Below, in pieces: positions 28,649 through 38,219 of a stretch of DNA of 64,000 bases. This DNA is from Acidobacteriota bacterium. GTDB taxonomy: Bacteria; Acidobacteriota; JAAYUB01. The translations under genes and the position numbers were made by a program. Each line of letters starts with the position of its first letter. Within the stretch, counting starts at the first letter, position 1. The notes under the pieces are model-generated. The model saw only the letters and a program-made list of their open reading frames with translations. It was not told the origin of the DNA and did not search any database. Location of the stretch: assembly GCA_018001935.1 (NCBI GenBank), contig JAGNHB010000006.1:62001-126000 (forward strand), in the 5' to 3' direction.

Positions 28649-29458
28649 TTACCCCGCGGCGTTGAGTTCGACGACGAGGTCGGGCGGGGGGAACCCGCCG
28701 GCGCCGAGGGTGTCGCGGATCAGTTGCTGCGTGTCGAAGTAGACCTGCCAGTAATGGTCGTTGTGACAGTAGGGGCGGACCGCGATGACGCACCCCGTCG
28801 GGGTGTGCGCCAGGATCTTCAGGTCCGGCCCGGGCTTTCCCAGGACGTTCGGGATCCGGGCCAGCGCGCCGGCGAGACGTTCCATGACCGGGCGGGGGTC
28901 CACGGCGTGGGAGACTTGTGCCGTGATGTCCACGCGGCGGTAGGGGTTTGCCGTGAAGTTCTGGATATTGTCGGAGAGGACCTTGCTGTTCCCGATGTAG
29001 GTTCGCAGGTTGTCCGGCGTGTTGATGGTGGTGACGAAGAGGCCGATCTCCTCAACGGTTCCGAGGGTCCCCCCGGCGCTGATGAAATCCCCCACCTTGA
29101 ACGGACGCAGGATCACCAGGAAGGCGCCGCCGGCGAAGTTGGAGAGCAACCCGCTCCAGGCAGCCCCCACGGCCAGGCCCGCACCGGCAAGCAGCGCGGC
29201 GAAGGTGGTGGTCTGCACCCCGAAGACCTCGAGGATGGCGATCACCAGGATGAGGGTGAGGAGGATGTTGGTGGCGCTCTGGATATAGCGGATGAGGGTG
29301 GCCTCCACGCCGTGGGCGCGCATCCCCCCGCCCAGCAGGCGCATGGCGAATTTGATGAGCATCCGGCCGGCGATCCACAGGACAAATGCACCCAGGAGCT
29401 TCCAGCCGATACTGATGGCGGTGGCGTTGAGACTGGCGAGCAGAGCGTTGACGTCCAT
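28649..29458 (-). CDS. MscS-type mechanosensitive channel
   Basis: The 269-residue protein has three predicted membrane helices, the last being the Gly/Ala-rich pore helix (FAALLAGAGLAVGAAWSGLL), followed by the conserved FKVGDFI and GTVEEIGLF beta domain and a C-terminal cage domain. Length and layout match small-conductance MscS (286 in E. coli), which releases solutes on hypo-osmotic shock. A GGAGG lies before the ATG. It is convergent with the ABC operon and apparently alone. Confidence 0.94.
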   Translation of the reverse strand: MDVNALLASLNATAISIGWKLLGAFVLWIAGRMLIKFAMRLLGGGMRAHGVEATLIRYIQSATNILLTLILVIAILEVFGVQTTTFAALLAGAGLAVGAAWSGLLSNFAGGAFLVILRPFKVGDFISAGGTLGTVEEIGLFVTTINTPDNLRTYIGNSKVLSDNIQNFTANPYRRVDITAQVSHAVDPRPVMERLAGALARIPNVLGKPGPDLKILAHTPTGCVIAVRPYCHNDHYWQVYFDTQQLIRDTLGAGGFPPPDLVVELNAAG

Positions 29459-29689
29459 TCCGACCTCCCGGTTTCAGGCTGTGTTGACGTCTCCGCGGCC
29501 CATCACGCGGCGCCGGGCCCACAGGGAGCCGGTTTGCCGTCGAAGGGCACACGGAAGCGGAACATGCCCCCACGGTAGTCGGAAAAGCAGTAAATGTCAA
29601 GAAGTCTATTCTGGTTGGCCCCGGAGAGGCCCCGGTTTCGCTGCCGTCGCGGAAGGCCCCGACAGGGCCGTCCGGCGGGCTGCCCCCGC

Positions 29690-31939
29690 TCAGGGCAGCG
29701 TGCGGACGAGGCGAAAGCCGATTCGGTTGCTCGAACCGTAGTCGGCGAGGCTGGAGCGCTGGGCCGACCGCATTGCCCGGGCAGACTGGTCCCAGTTGCC
29801 GCCCCGGGTGATGTGGAAGGTGTTGAAGGCCGGGCCGCGGTAGTCCACCTGGCTGCCGGAAGGGTAGGCGCCGTGAGCGTCCCAGCAGAATTCCTGGACG
29901 TTCCCGTGAACGTCGAAGAGGCCCCAGGGGTTGGCGGCCTTGTAGCCGCAGAGGTGCGTCCGGTCCGACGAATTGGCGCTGAACCAGCCCGCCGTCTCCA
30001 GTTGGTCGTAACCTTCCATGAGGGGGTCTTCGCAGTTCGAGGCCGCGTAGGCGGGCTCGGCGATCCAGAACGGCGTGGAGGTCCCCGCACGGCACATGTA
30101 CTCCCACTCCCCCTCGGTGGGGAGCCGGTAGCCGTTGGCGTCGGTCCGCCAGTAGATGGTCCCCTCCGCGTAGTTGGAGGCGTCCACGGGGATGAGCATC
30201 AGCCAGTCCTTGTAGTAGCACCGCTGAAGGCCGTTCTGAAGCGAGAGGAGGTTGGCGAAAAGGACGGCGGCGTGCCACTTGAGCTGCTGGACGGGGTAGT
30301 TCAGGGTCTGCATGAGCCAGACGGCGCTGGGGTCGGCCGGCAAACCGGGTTGCACGGCCCGGAGATCGGCCCACATCTGCCGGGTCACCTCCGTCTCCAT
30401 GGCGGCGAGATTCGTGTTGAGAAGGTGGACGAACTGGTTCTCGTTGTCCTCCCGGCAGGGTTCCCCCGCCGGGGAACCCTGGACGAACAGACCCCTGGGG
30501 ATGAAACGCAGGGCCCCGACGATGGGATCGGGCCCCACCGGGTCGGCGGCCTGGCCGTTGACCGGTTCGGCCTGGGCGGCAAAGAAGAGGTGCCGGTCGC
30601 CGGCGCTGTTCCCGGTGATGCTGATGGGGGCGGGGATGGATGCGGACGTTCGGACCACCAGGGTGTCCGCGTCGTCGTAGCCGATCCCGGTCCAGAGCTG
30701 TTCCGACAGGCGGACAAACTTGGCGTGGGCCGCCAGGTTGTGCCGGGAGGGAAGCGCCACCATCCGGCCGTTCTTCCAGGCCTCGACGGACACCTGGACC
30801 GTCGAGGCGGTGGGGTTCACGAAGGCCAGCCCCGTGTAGTTCATCCACGAGCGGACCGAGTTGGGGATCACCCAGTTCCCGGCCGTGTTCGGGGAGACGT
30901 AGAACTCGCAGACACTGGGGGAGTCACCGAACTGGTAGGTGGACTTCACCACCACGTTGTCGCTCCCGGTGACCTGGAGGGAACCCTCGTAGTTCAGGGT
31001 GGTGTGGGGGATCTCCGCCCAGGACATGGCGGGGATGGAACCCATGAGAAAACTGCCGGTTTCGTTGCCCTGGGCGTCGTAGGTGGTGTAGGTGTAGTTT
31101 CCGGTTGCGCCGCTGGCGTTGAACAGGGAGACCGTGGTCTTCCACCCCCCGGCGGCCGTGACGTGGCTGCACCAGGCGTTGATCATCGCCGGTGCGCGTG
31201 GGTCGCCGAGGGAGGCCGTCGGTGGGGGGGAGGCGTCGGTGGGTTTCCCCTTGTGCGGTTCCACCTGGCCGGCAAAGAAGAGGTGGCGATCGCCCGCGAA
31301 GTTGCCGGTGATGCTGACAGGTGCGGGGAGATAGGTACTGCAACGGACGACCAGGGTGTCCAGGTCGTCATAGCCGACGCCGGTCCAGAGCTGGTCGGTC
31401 AGGGCGACGAACTTCTCCCCGGGGCCCAGGGACCGGCTGAAGTCCGGGGCCACCTTGGCGCCGTTCTTCCACCCCTGGACGGTGAGCGTGGCGGGCGAGG
31501 CGCTGGTGTTGACCACCGCGAGACCGGTGTAGTTCATCCAGCTTCGGGAGGAGTTGGGGAGGACCCACCCCGTGGACGTCGCCCCGTCCAGGAAGAACTC
31601 GCAGACGCTGGGCGTGTCCGCGTAGCGGTACTCCACCTTGACGAGGAGGTTCCAGGCGGAAGTGACCCTCAGGAAGCCCTCGTAGGCGAGGGCGCTTCCC
31701 CCGATCGAGCCCCAGGAGCGCTCCGGCAGCGTCCCCGACAGCTCGACCCCCACGGGGTCGCCGGCCGCGTTGTACCGCTGCGCGGTGTACTGTGCCGTGG
31801 TATAGCCCGGGTTGTACAGCTTCACTACCGTGGTCCAGCCGCCGGCGACAGTGACGTGGGGGATGCAGACTTCCGTGGCGGCGAAGGCGGCAGCTGCGGT
31901 CAAGCACCCAAGGGTGAAAAGGAGTGCGGCTTTTTTCAT
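29690..31939 (-). CDS. secreted SUMF1-fold protein with two N-terminal beta domains (copy 1)
   Basis: The 749-residue protein has a signal peptide (MKKAALLFTLGCLTAAAAFA) and two related beta-rich domains of about 220 residues, each opened by an HVTxxGGWxT motif (near residues 28 and 262) and closed by SITGNxAGDRHLFFA. A SUMF1/FGE-type domain follows (about 478-749) with ETEVTRQMW, GYRLPTEGEWEYMCRAG, NPWGLFDVHGNVQEFCWD and RGGNWDQ, ending GFRLVRTLP. The paired active-site Cys of true formylglycine enzymes is not evident, so binding or surface adhesion is more likely than sulfatase activation. The ATG at 31939 follows GGAGG. A paralogue of identical length lies 135 bases upstream. Confidence 0.85.
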   Translation of the reverse strand: MKKAALLFTLGCLTAAAAFAATEVCIPHVTVAGGWTTVVKLYNPGYTTAQYTAQRYNAAGDPVGVELSGTLPERSWGSIGGSALAYEGFLRVTSAWNLLVKVEYRYADTPSVCEFFLDGATSTGWVLPNSSRSWMNYTGLAVVNTSASPATLTVQGWKNGAKVAPDFSRSLGPGEKFVALTDQLWTGVGYDDLDTLVVRCSTYLPAPVSITGNFAGDRHLFFAGQVEPHKGKPTDASPPPTASLGDPRAPAMINAWCSHVTAAGGWKTTVSLFNASGATGNYTYTTYDAQGNETGSFLMGSIPAMSWAEIPHTTLNYEGSLQVTGSDNVVVKSTYQFGDSPSVCEFYVSPNTAGNWVIPNSVRSWMNYTGLAFVNPTASTVQVSVEAWKNGRMVALPSRHNLAAHAKFVRLSEQLWTGIGYDDADTLVVRTSASIPAPISITGNSAGDRHLFFAAQAEPVNGQAADPVGPDPIVGALRFIPRGLFVQGSPAGEPCREDNENQFVHLLNTNLAAMETEVTRQMWADLRAVQPGLPADPSAVWLMQTLNYPVQQLKWHAAVLFANLLSLQNGLQRCYYKDWLMLIPVDASNYAEGTIYWRTDANGYRLPTEGEWEYMCRAGTSTPFWIAEPAYAASNCEDPLMEGYDQLETAGWFSANSSDRTHLCGYKAANPWGLFDVHGNVQEFCWDAHGAYPSGSQVDYRGPAFNTFHITRGGNWDQSARAMRSAQRSSLADYGSSNRIGFRLVRTLP

Positions 31940-32074
31940 TGAAGTCCTCCGGGCACGATCTCGATGGTATTGGACGGTCACCCGTCGATTTGTCCCCCCC
32001 CGCCCCGGGTGATTTGAAATGGGTCCCTCTCTCCCAGGGTGGACACCGAAAGCGATCCCGGGGAGGGGATCGTC

Positions 32075-34324
32075 TCATGGAAGCGTGCGGACCAGGCGGA
32101 ACCCGAGCAGGTTGCTGGACGCGGCAGGGTTGATGGAACCCCGGTAGGCCGACCGTGCGTTCTGCGCCGCCTGGTCCCACGAGCCGCCCCGGAGGACCCG
32201 GTAGTCGCCGAACTCGCCGCTCGACGGCCCATGGTAGTCCACCTGGCCGCCCGTGGGGTAGGTGCCGAACCAGTCCCAGCACCACTCGTGGACATTTCCG
32301 TGGACGTCGCAGAGCCCCCAGGGGTTGGCGGCCTTGAACCCGCAGAGGTTGGTCTTGCCGGCTCCGTTGGCCTTGAACCAGGCCGCCGTCTCCAGTTGAT
32401 CGTACCCGGTTTCCCCGGTGTTCCCGCAGTTGGCGGCGGAGTAGGCCGGCTCGACGATCCAGAAGGGCGTGGAGGTGCCCGCCCGGCACAGGTATTCCCA
32501 CTCCCCTTCGGTGGGGAGGCGGTAGCCCGTGGCGGCGGACCTCCAGTAGGTCGCCCCGGTCTGATAATTGGAGGCGCTCACCGGGACCAGCATCATGAAA
32601 TCCTTGAAATAGCAGGGTTGAAAACCGTTCTGGACGGAGAGCAGGTTGGCGAAGAGGACCGCGTGGTTCCAGGAGACGTTCTGGACGGGGTAGTCGAGGG
32701 ACTGCATCAGCCACACCTCGCTGGGGTCGTCCGGGAGGGTCGGCTGGACCGTTTTCAGGTCGGCCCACATCCGCCGGGACACCTCGGTCTCCATGGCGGC
32801 GAATTTCGTGTTGATGAGGTGCGTGAACTGGGTTTCGTTGCTCTGCCGGCAGGGTTCAGAGGTCGGGGAGCCCTGGACGTAAAGTCCCCGGGGGATGAAT
32901 CGCAGGGGGCCGATGAGGGGGTCGGGGCCGACCGGGTCGCCGGCATTGCCGTTGTCGGGCTCGGCCTGGCCGGCGAAGAAGAGGTGGCGGTCCCCGGCGT
33001 TGTTCCCGGTGATGCTGATGGGGGCCGTGATGGCGGAGGAGGAGCGGGCGATCAGGGTGTCCACCTCGTTGTAATCGATTCCGCTCCAGATCTGGTTGGA
33101 CAGGTTGACGTACTTCGACCGCGCCGCGAGGTTGCAGCGAACGGGCCAGGCGACCATCTTCCCGTTCTTCCAGGCCTCGAGGTTCACCTCGATGGGGGCG
33201 TCGGTGGAATTGACCAGGGCCAGCCCGGTGTAGTTCATCCACGAGCGAACCGAGTTGGGGATCACCCAGTTCGTCTCGTTTTTCGTCGAAAGGTAGAATT
33301 CGCAGACGCTGGGCGAGTCCCCGAACTGGTAGGTAGATTTCGCCAATACCATGTCGCTTCCGGAGATCTGGACCGTCCCCTCGTAATTCAGGACGGTGTG
33401 GGGGATCTCGGCCCAGGCACGGGCCGGGATCAGGCCCAGCGGGAAGTTCCCCAGTTCGTGGCCCTCGGTGTCGTACTTCGCGTAGGAATAAGTGGCGGTC
33501 GACGAGGTGGCGTTGTAGAGCTGGACGCTGGTTTTCCAGCCCCCAACCGCCGTCACGTGGGCGCACCAGAAGGTGACCGACTCCGGGGCGGAATCGGCGT
33601 CCGGCGGCTGCCCGGAGAGCGGAACGTCGCCGGGTTTCCCGTAGATGGGCTCGTACTGCCCGGCGAAGAACAGGTGGCGGTCGCCGGCGAAGTTCCCCGT
33701 GATGCTCATGGGCGCCTGGATGGCGGTGGAACGGACAACCAGCGTGTCCAGGTCGGAGTAGCCGATCCCGGTCCAGAGCTGGTCGCTCAGCGCGACGAAT
33801 TTCTCGCGGGACGCCAGATCGCGGTGAAAGTCCGGCGCCACCTTCACTCCGTCTTTCCACCCCTCGACGGTGAGGCCGGTGGTCAGGCTGTCGGTGTTAA
33901 GGACCGCCAGGCCGGTGTAGTCCAGCCAGGACCGGGCGGAGGTGGGAAGGATCCACCCCGGGATGGCGTAATCGCTCAGAAAGAACTCGCAGACGCTGGG
34001 AGTGCTGCCGTAACGGTATTCCACCTTGACGAGGTAGTTCCACGACGAGTGGATGTTCACCGACCCCTCGTGGTCGAGGTAGCTGCTGCCGATCTCCCCC
34101 CAGGCGCGTTCCGGCCAGGAGCCCGTCATCGGGGCGCCGACGGGGTTGCCGGCGACGTCGTACTTCTGCGCGGTGAACTCGGCGGCGGTGTAACCCGGGT
34201 TGTACATCTTTATGACCGTCGTCCACCCCCCCACGTTGGTGACATGGGGGACCCAGACATTGATGGCGGCCATTGCCGACGTGGTCACGAGGAACAGTGA
34301 AACGATCAACAGCCCTGTTTTCAT
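32075..34324 (-). CDS. secreted SUMF1-fold protein with two N-terminal beta domains (copy 2)
   Basis: This 749-residue paralogue of the downstream gene has the same order: signal peptide (MKTGLLIVSLFLVTTSAMA), two HVTxxGGWxT domains, then a SUMF1-fold domain with ETEVSRRMW, GYRLPTEGEWEYLCRAG, GNVHEWCWD and RGGSWDQ, ending GFRLVRTLP. Equal lengths and conserved order show a tandem duplication since diverged. The ATG at 34324 has GGAGG before it; the upstream ATG at 34345 lacks a site. A good promoter lies at 34409-34437. Its exported nature and the propeller kinase next door, transcribed divergently, suggest a surface system, but function is unknown. Confidence 0.85.
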   Translation of the reverse strand: MKTGLLIVSLFLVTTSAMAAINVWVPHVTNVGGWTTVIKMYNPGYTAAEFTAQKYDVAGNPVGAPMTGSWPERAWGEIGSSYLDHEGSVNIHSSWNYLVKVEYRYGSTPSVCEFFLSDYAIPGWILPTSARSWLDYTGLAVLNTDSLTTGLTVEGWKDGVKVAPDFHRDLASREKFVALSDQLWTGIGYSDLDTLVVRSTAIQAPMSITGNFAGDRHLFFAGQYEPIYGKPGDVPLSGQPPDADSAPESVTFWCAHVTAVGGWKTSVQLYNATSSTATYSYAKYDTEGHELGNFPLGLIPARAWAEIPHTVLNYEGTVQISGSDMVLAKSTYQFGDSPSVCEFYLSTKNETNWVIPNSVRSWMNYTGLALVNSTDAPIEVNLEAWKNGKMVAWPVRCNLAARSKYVNLSNQIWSGIDYNEVDTLIARSSSAITAPISITGNNAGDRHLFFAGQAEPDNGNAGDPVGPDPLIGPLRFIPRGLYVQGSPTSEPCRQSNETQFTHLINTKFAAMETEVSRRMWADLKTVQPTLPDDPSEVWLMQSLDYPVQNVSWNHAVLFANLLSVQNGFQPCYFKDFMMLVPVSASNYQTGATYWRSAATGYRLPTEGEWEYLCRAGTSTPFWIVEPAYSAANCGNTGETGYDQLETAAWFKANGAGKTNLCGFKAANPWGLCDVHGNVHEWCWDWFGTYPTGGQVDYHGPSSGEFGDYRVLRGGSWDQAAQNARSAYRGSINPAASSNLLGFRLVRTLP

Positions 34325-34408
34325 CTTCCCCTCCAGGATAGCCATGCCTTCAGAAGAACCATCGGAAAACCCCCGCCGTCCGGGCGGGGAGGGCAGCCGG
34401 TTATCTTG

Positions 34409-34437
34409 ATTTTACCTTGGAAAGAGATTATCATCAA
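34409..34437 (-). promoter_or_regulatory. candidate sigma-70 type promoter of the SUMF1 gene pair
   Basis: Reading the minus strand, TTGATG (34437-34432) is followed after exactly 17 bases by TAAAAT (34414-34409), about 85 bases before the ATG at 34324. Both hexamers match consensus well in a genome otherwise rich in G+C. Confidence 0.6.
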
Positions 34438-34565
34438 CACAGCATCGTGATGATTCGCGGCCGGGAGATTCCCTCGCCTGCCAGGGCTATCCGGGCCGCA
34501 CGAGCGGCGTTACCGCCCCGGGGCCTTCCCGGGGGGGGGCGAATCCGGACGGGCGAGGAGCGGGC

Positions 34566-37500
34566 TTGGGTACCTGCCGCGTTCACAGAGTCGGCCTTGT
34601 CGTCGCCCTGGTGCTCGCCGTGGGGGTGATGGGACACGCGGGCGCGGTGGACTCCGACGTCCGGTTCGACCACCTCTCGCTGCGGGAAGGGCTCTCGCAC
34701 AACACGGTCCGGGGGATCCACCAGGACCGGACGGGCTTCCTCTGGTTCGCCACCGAGGCGGGGCTGAACCGGTGGGACGGCACCCGGATGAGTGTCTACC
34801 GCCACGAGCCGGGGGACCCCGGTTCCCTCTCCGACAACTTCATCTGGCGAATTCTGGAGGACCGGGACGGCTTCCTCTGGGTGGCGACCAACGAGGGGGG
34901 GCTCGACCGCTTCGACCGCCGAACCACCCGATTCGAGCATTTCAGCTTTCGGAACGATGATCCCTCGTCCATCAGCGACAACAACGTCCAGGTCCTCTCG
35001 GAGGACCCCCGGGGCAACATCTGGGCCGGGACCCTGCGCGGCGGGGTCAACGTTCTGGACCGGACGACGGGCCGGTTCCGCCGGTACCTTCACCGGGACG
35101 GCGACCTCCGTACGATCCGCTCCAACCAGGTCATCGCTCTCCTGGCGGACCGGCGGGGGCTGGTCTGGGTGGGGACCGACCGGGGGCTCGACTGCCTCGA
35201 CCCGCGCAGCGGCGTCGCCCGGCCCGTGGACTTGGGGGAACTGGCGCCGGCGCCCGGGGTCCCGGCGAGCGTGCAGAATCTCTTCGAGGACAGCCGGGGC
35301 CGGGTCTGGGTGTCGACCACCGTGGGGATGGGGCGCCTGGACGGGCCCGACAGCCGCATGACCCGCATCCGGGCCATCGACGACCCCCGCCTGGAGGGAC
35401 GCCAGGTCATGTCGATGACCGAGGAGCCCGCGGACGTCTTCTGGATGGGCGGGGGCTTCGGCCTCATCCGCCTGGCTTCCGGGGAGGAGGCTCCCCGCTT
35501 CTTCACGCCCGACCCTTACGACAAGTTCAGCCTGTCCCCGGGCGTGATCCTGTCCGTTCACGCCGACCGGGCCGGGAACATCTGGGTCGGCAGCAACAGC
35601 TCCGGAGTCTGCAAGTACAGCCCCCTGAAGTGGAAGTTTCCCCACGTCCGCTACAACCCCGAGCCGGGCAGGGGGCTCAGCCACGCCACGGTGCGGTGCC
35701 TCTTCGAGGACAGCCGGGGGGTGCTCTGGGTCGGGACCCTGGGCGGCGGGCTGAACGTTCAGGCCCCGGACGGGACGTGGCGTTGCCTCCGCAACCGGCC
35801 CGGGGACCCCGCGAGCCTGGCCTGGGACCACGTCTCGTGCATTGCCGAGGACGCCCGGGGGCGCCTCTGGGTCGGCACCTGGGGCCGCGGGCTCGACCGC
35901 TGGGACCCGGGGCGCAAGCGCTTCGAGCACTTCCGGAACCGCCCCGGCGACCCGTCGAGCCTGGGGGGCGACATCGTGCAGGCCGTCCTGGTGGACCGGG
36001 CCGGCAGGGCCTGGATCGGGACCGAGGAGGGGCTTGACCGGTACGACGAGGCCACCGGGTCTTTCGTCCACTTTCGGAACGAGCCCCGGGACCCTCTATC
36101 CCTCAGCGACAACCGCGTCCAGTCCCGGGCCCTGCTGGAAGCCCCGGACGGGTCCCTCTGGGTGGGGACCTGGAACGGGCTCAACCGGATGGATCCCGTC
36201 ACGGGACGCTGCCGCCGGTTCTTCAGCGACCCGAACGACCCCGCCACCCTGAGCAGCAACCGGGTGATCTCCCTGCACCTCGACCGGGCCGGCATGCTCT
36301 GGATCGGTTCCTACGGGGGCGGGGTGTGCCGGATGGACCCGCGGACCGGCCGCTGCCGGTCCTTCGGTATCCGGGAAGGCCTCCCGGACGACGTGGTCTA
36401 CGCCCTGCTGGAGGACGACCGTCACGACATCTGGATGAGCACCAACCGGGGGCTGTCACGCTTCATCGCGTTGCAGGGGACTTTCCGGAACTATGACGAG
36501 GAGGACGGGCTGCAGAGCAACCAGTTCTTCTGGGGCGCGGCCTTCCGCTCGAGGCGCGGCGAACTCTTCTTCGGGGGCGTCAACGGGTTCAACCGCTTCT
36601 TCCCCGGCCGGATCCGGGAGAATCCCGTCCCGCCGCCCATCGTTCTGACCGGCTTCCGGATCTTCAATTCCCCCGCCGCCCTCCCCCTGGATATCTCGGT
36701 CACCCCCGAGATCGTGCTGTCCCACCGGGAGAATTTCTTCGCCCTCGAGTTCGCCGCCCTGGACTTCGTGAACCCCGGGAAATCGCGGATGGAGTACATG
36801 ATGGAGGGCTTCGACAGCCGCTGGCTCCCTTGCGGAGCGGAACGGCGTGCCGCCTACACCAACCTGGAGGGGGGCGAGTACGTCTTCCGGGTTCGCGGCG
36901 CCAACAGCGACGGGGTGTGGAACCCCGAGGGCGCCCAGATCCGGGTGCGGATCGTGCCGCCCTGGTGGAAGCGGCCCTGGCTGCGGGTTTCCACCGCCCT
37001 CCTCGTCGCCCTGGCCCTCCTCGTGGCGTACCGGCAGCGCATCCGCCGGATCCGGGTCCAGCAGCGCCGGCTGGAGGAACTGGTGGTGCAGCGGACCCAG
37101 GAACTGCGGAAGAAGCACGAGGAATTGGAAAAGGCCTACACGCTGGTGCGGTCAGCCAACGAGGAACTGCGGGGGCTCAACGCCAAGAAGACCGAGTTCC
37201 TGGGAATGGCGGCTCACGACCTGCGGAACCCGCTCACGGCGGTGCTGGGCTACGCGGACATGGTTCTGAAAATGATCGCCGACAACCGGTTCCAGCCGAC
37301 GCAGGGCATGAAGTACCTCCAGAAGATCTCCGAGGCCTGCGAGAAGATGAACGCTCTCCTCACCAGCTTCCTCGACATCGCCGCCATCGAAACGGGCAGC
37401 CTCGCGGTGGTCATGCACCCGGAGAACCCCGTCCGGCTCCTGCTCGAGAGCGCCGATTTCCACCGGAGGCAGGCCGAACGCAAGGAGATCCGCTTCTCGG

Positions 37501-37928
37501 CGGACATCCCGGATCACCTCCCCGACCTGGTCACGGATCGGCTCCGGTTCAGCCAGGTCCTGGACAACCTGCTCAGCAATGCCGTCAAGTACACCCCGCC
37601 CGGGGGGGAGATCCTCCTCCGGGCGAACCTGGAGGGCCATTTCCTGGAGGTGTCGGTCCGGGACAGCGGCCCGGGCCTGACGGAAGACGACCTCTCGAAG
37701 ATGTTCCAGCCTTACGTCAGGCTGAGCGCGATGCCTACGGGGGGCGAGTCCAGCACCGGCCTGGGGCTCTCCATCGTCAAGCGCATCGTGGAGCGCCACG
37801 GCGGCGAGGTGTTCGTGACCAGCCGCCCGGGCGAGGGCTCCACCTTCGGCTTCCGCCTGCCGCTGGAGACGGCCCCGGAGAACACGACCCGGCAAGATCC
37901 GCCGCGCAGCGCTGACCCCCCCGAATAG
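34566..37928 (+). CDS. propeller sensor histidine kinase (reg_prop, Y_Y_Y, HisKA, HATPase)
   Basis: The 1120-residue protein starts at TTG, preceded by GAGGAG; no ATG fits the signal peptide ([18 protein letters not shown]). Reg_prop repeats ([20 protein letters not shown] and others) fill residues 35-690, followed by a Y_Y_Y domain, one membrane span ([17 protein letters not shown]), a coiled coil, HisKA with His884 in [10 protein letters not shown], and an ATPase domain ([26 protein letters not shown]). Like the paralogue at 14681 it has no fused receiver or DNA-binding part. It is divergent from the SUMF1 pair, which it may control; that is inference. Confidence 0.9.
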   Translation: MGTCRVHRVGLVVALVLAVGVMGHAGAVDSDVRFDHLSLREGLSHNTVRGIHQDRTGFLWFATEAGLNRWDGTRMSVYRHEPGDPGSLSDNFIWRILEDRDGFLWVATNEGGLDRFDRRTTRFEHFSFRNDDPSSISDNNVQVLSEDPRGNIWAGTLRGGVNVLDRTTGRFRRYLHRDGDLRTIRSNQVIALLADRRGLVWVGTDRGLDCLDPRSGVARPVDLGELAPAPGVPASVQNLFEDSRGRVWVSTTVGMGRLDGPDSRMTRIRAIDDPRLEGRQVMSMTEEPADVFWMGGGFGLIRLASGEEAPRFFTPDPYDKFSLSPGVILSVHADRAGNIWVGSNSSGVCKYSPLKWKFPHVRYNPEPGRGLSHATVRCLFEDSRGVLWVGTLGGGLNVQAPDGTWRCLRNRPGDPASLAWDHVSCIAEDARGRLWVGTWGRGLDRWDPGRKRFEHFRNRPGDPSSLGGDIVQAVLVDRAGRAWIGTEEGLDRYDEATGSFVHFRNEPRDPLSLSDNRVQSRALLEAPDGSLWVGTWNGLNRMDPVTGRCRRFFSDPNDPATLSSNRVISLHLDRAGMLWIGSYGGGVCRMDPRTGRCRSFGIREGLPDDVVYALLEDDRHDIWMSTNRGLSRFIALQGTFRNYDEEDGLQSNQFFWGAAFRSRRGELFFGGVNGFNRFFPGRIRENPVPPPIVLTGFRIFNSPAALPLDISVTPEIVLSHRENFFALEFAALDFVNPGKSRMEYMMEGFDSRWLPCGAERRAAYTNLEGGEYVFRVRGANSDGVWNPEGAQIRVRIVPPWWKRPWLRVSTALLVALALLVAYRQRIRRIRVQQRRLEELVVQRTQELRKKHEELEKAYTLVRSANEELRGLNAKKTEFLGMAAHDLRNPLTAVLGYADMVLKMIADNRFQPTQGMKYLQKISEACEKMNALLTSFLDIAAIETGSLAVVMHPENPVRLLLESADFHRRQAERKEIRFSADIPDHLPDLVTDRLRFSQVLDNLLSNAVKYTPPGGEILLRANLEGHFLEVSVRDSGPGLTEDDLSKMFQPYVRLSAMPTGGESSTGLGLSIVKRIVERHGGEVFVTSRPGEGSTFGFRLPLETAPENTTRQDPPRSADPPE

Positions 37929-37962
37929 CGCGCCGGGCCCCTCTGCCCTGGCGGTTATGTCC

Positions 37963-38062
37963 GTCCCTTTGGTCCTTTAGGTCCTTTGGGTCCCTTCATC
38001 CCTTCGCACTCCTGGTCTTGAAAGGACGAAAGGACCTAAAGGACCAAAGGGACCCAAAGGAC
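37963..38062. repeat. perfect 25-bp inverted repeat with AAGGAC-type tandem sub-repeats
   Basis: The arm at 37963-37987 is the exact reverse complement of 38029-38053, with a 41-base loop. Both arms are built of CCTTTGGT/AGGACC sub-repeats, so a second pairing (37981-37994 with 38049-38062) is also perfect. It lies between two convergent genes and may act as a two-way transcription stop, though no T run follows. Confidence 0.85.
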
Positions 38063-38130
38063 GGCGGGGTGCAAAGAAGAAAGGGACGGCCACGGTGGTG
38101 GCGAAGGCGAGGGGTTATTGCAGCCCCGAT

Positions 38131-38202
38131 TGCGAGGCCGATACCGATTGCGATACCGATACCGATACCGATTGCGATACCGATACCGATGTCGATGGAG
38201 AT
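38131..38202. repeat. hexanucleotide tandem repeat (ACCGAT/TGCGAT)n
   Basis: Twelve contiguous 6-base units, mostly ACCGAT broken at intervals by TGCGAT (units at 38131, 38149 and 38173), lie in the gap before the stop of the ankyrin gene. No credible coding use was found. Confidence 0.85.
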
Positions 38203-38219
38203 CCCTCCGGAGTTGCGGC

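Noticed and set aside
29690..31939. Formylglycine-generating enzyme for sulfatases
   Set aside because: The fold matches, but the active-site Cys pair is not evident and no sulfatase is nearby.
29690..34324. Diversity-generating retroelement targets
   Set aside because: SUMF1/C-type lectin-fold proteins ending GFRL are typical DGR targets, but no reverse transcriptase, accessory gene or near-identical template repeat was found in the window.
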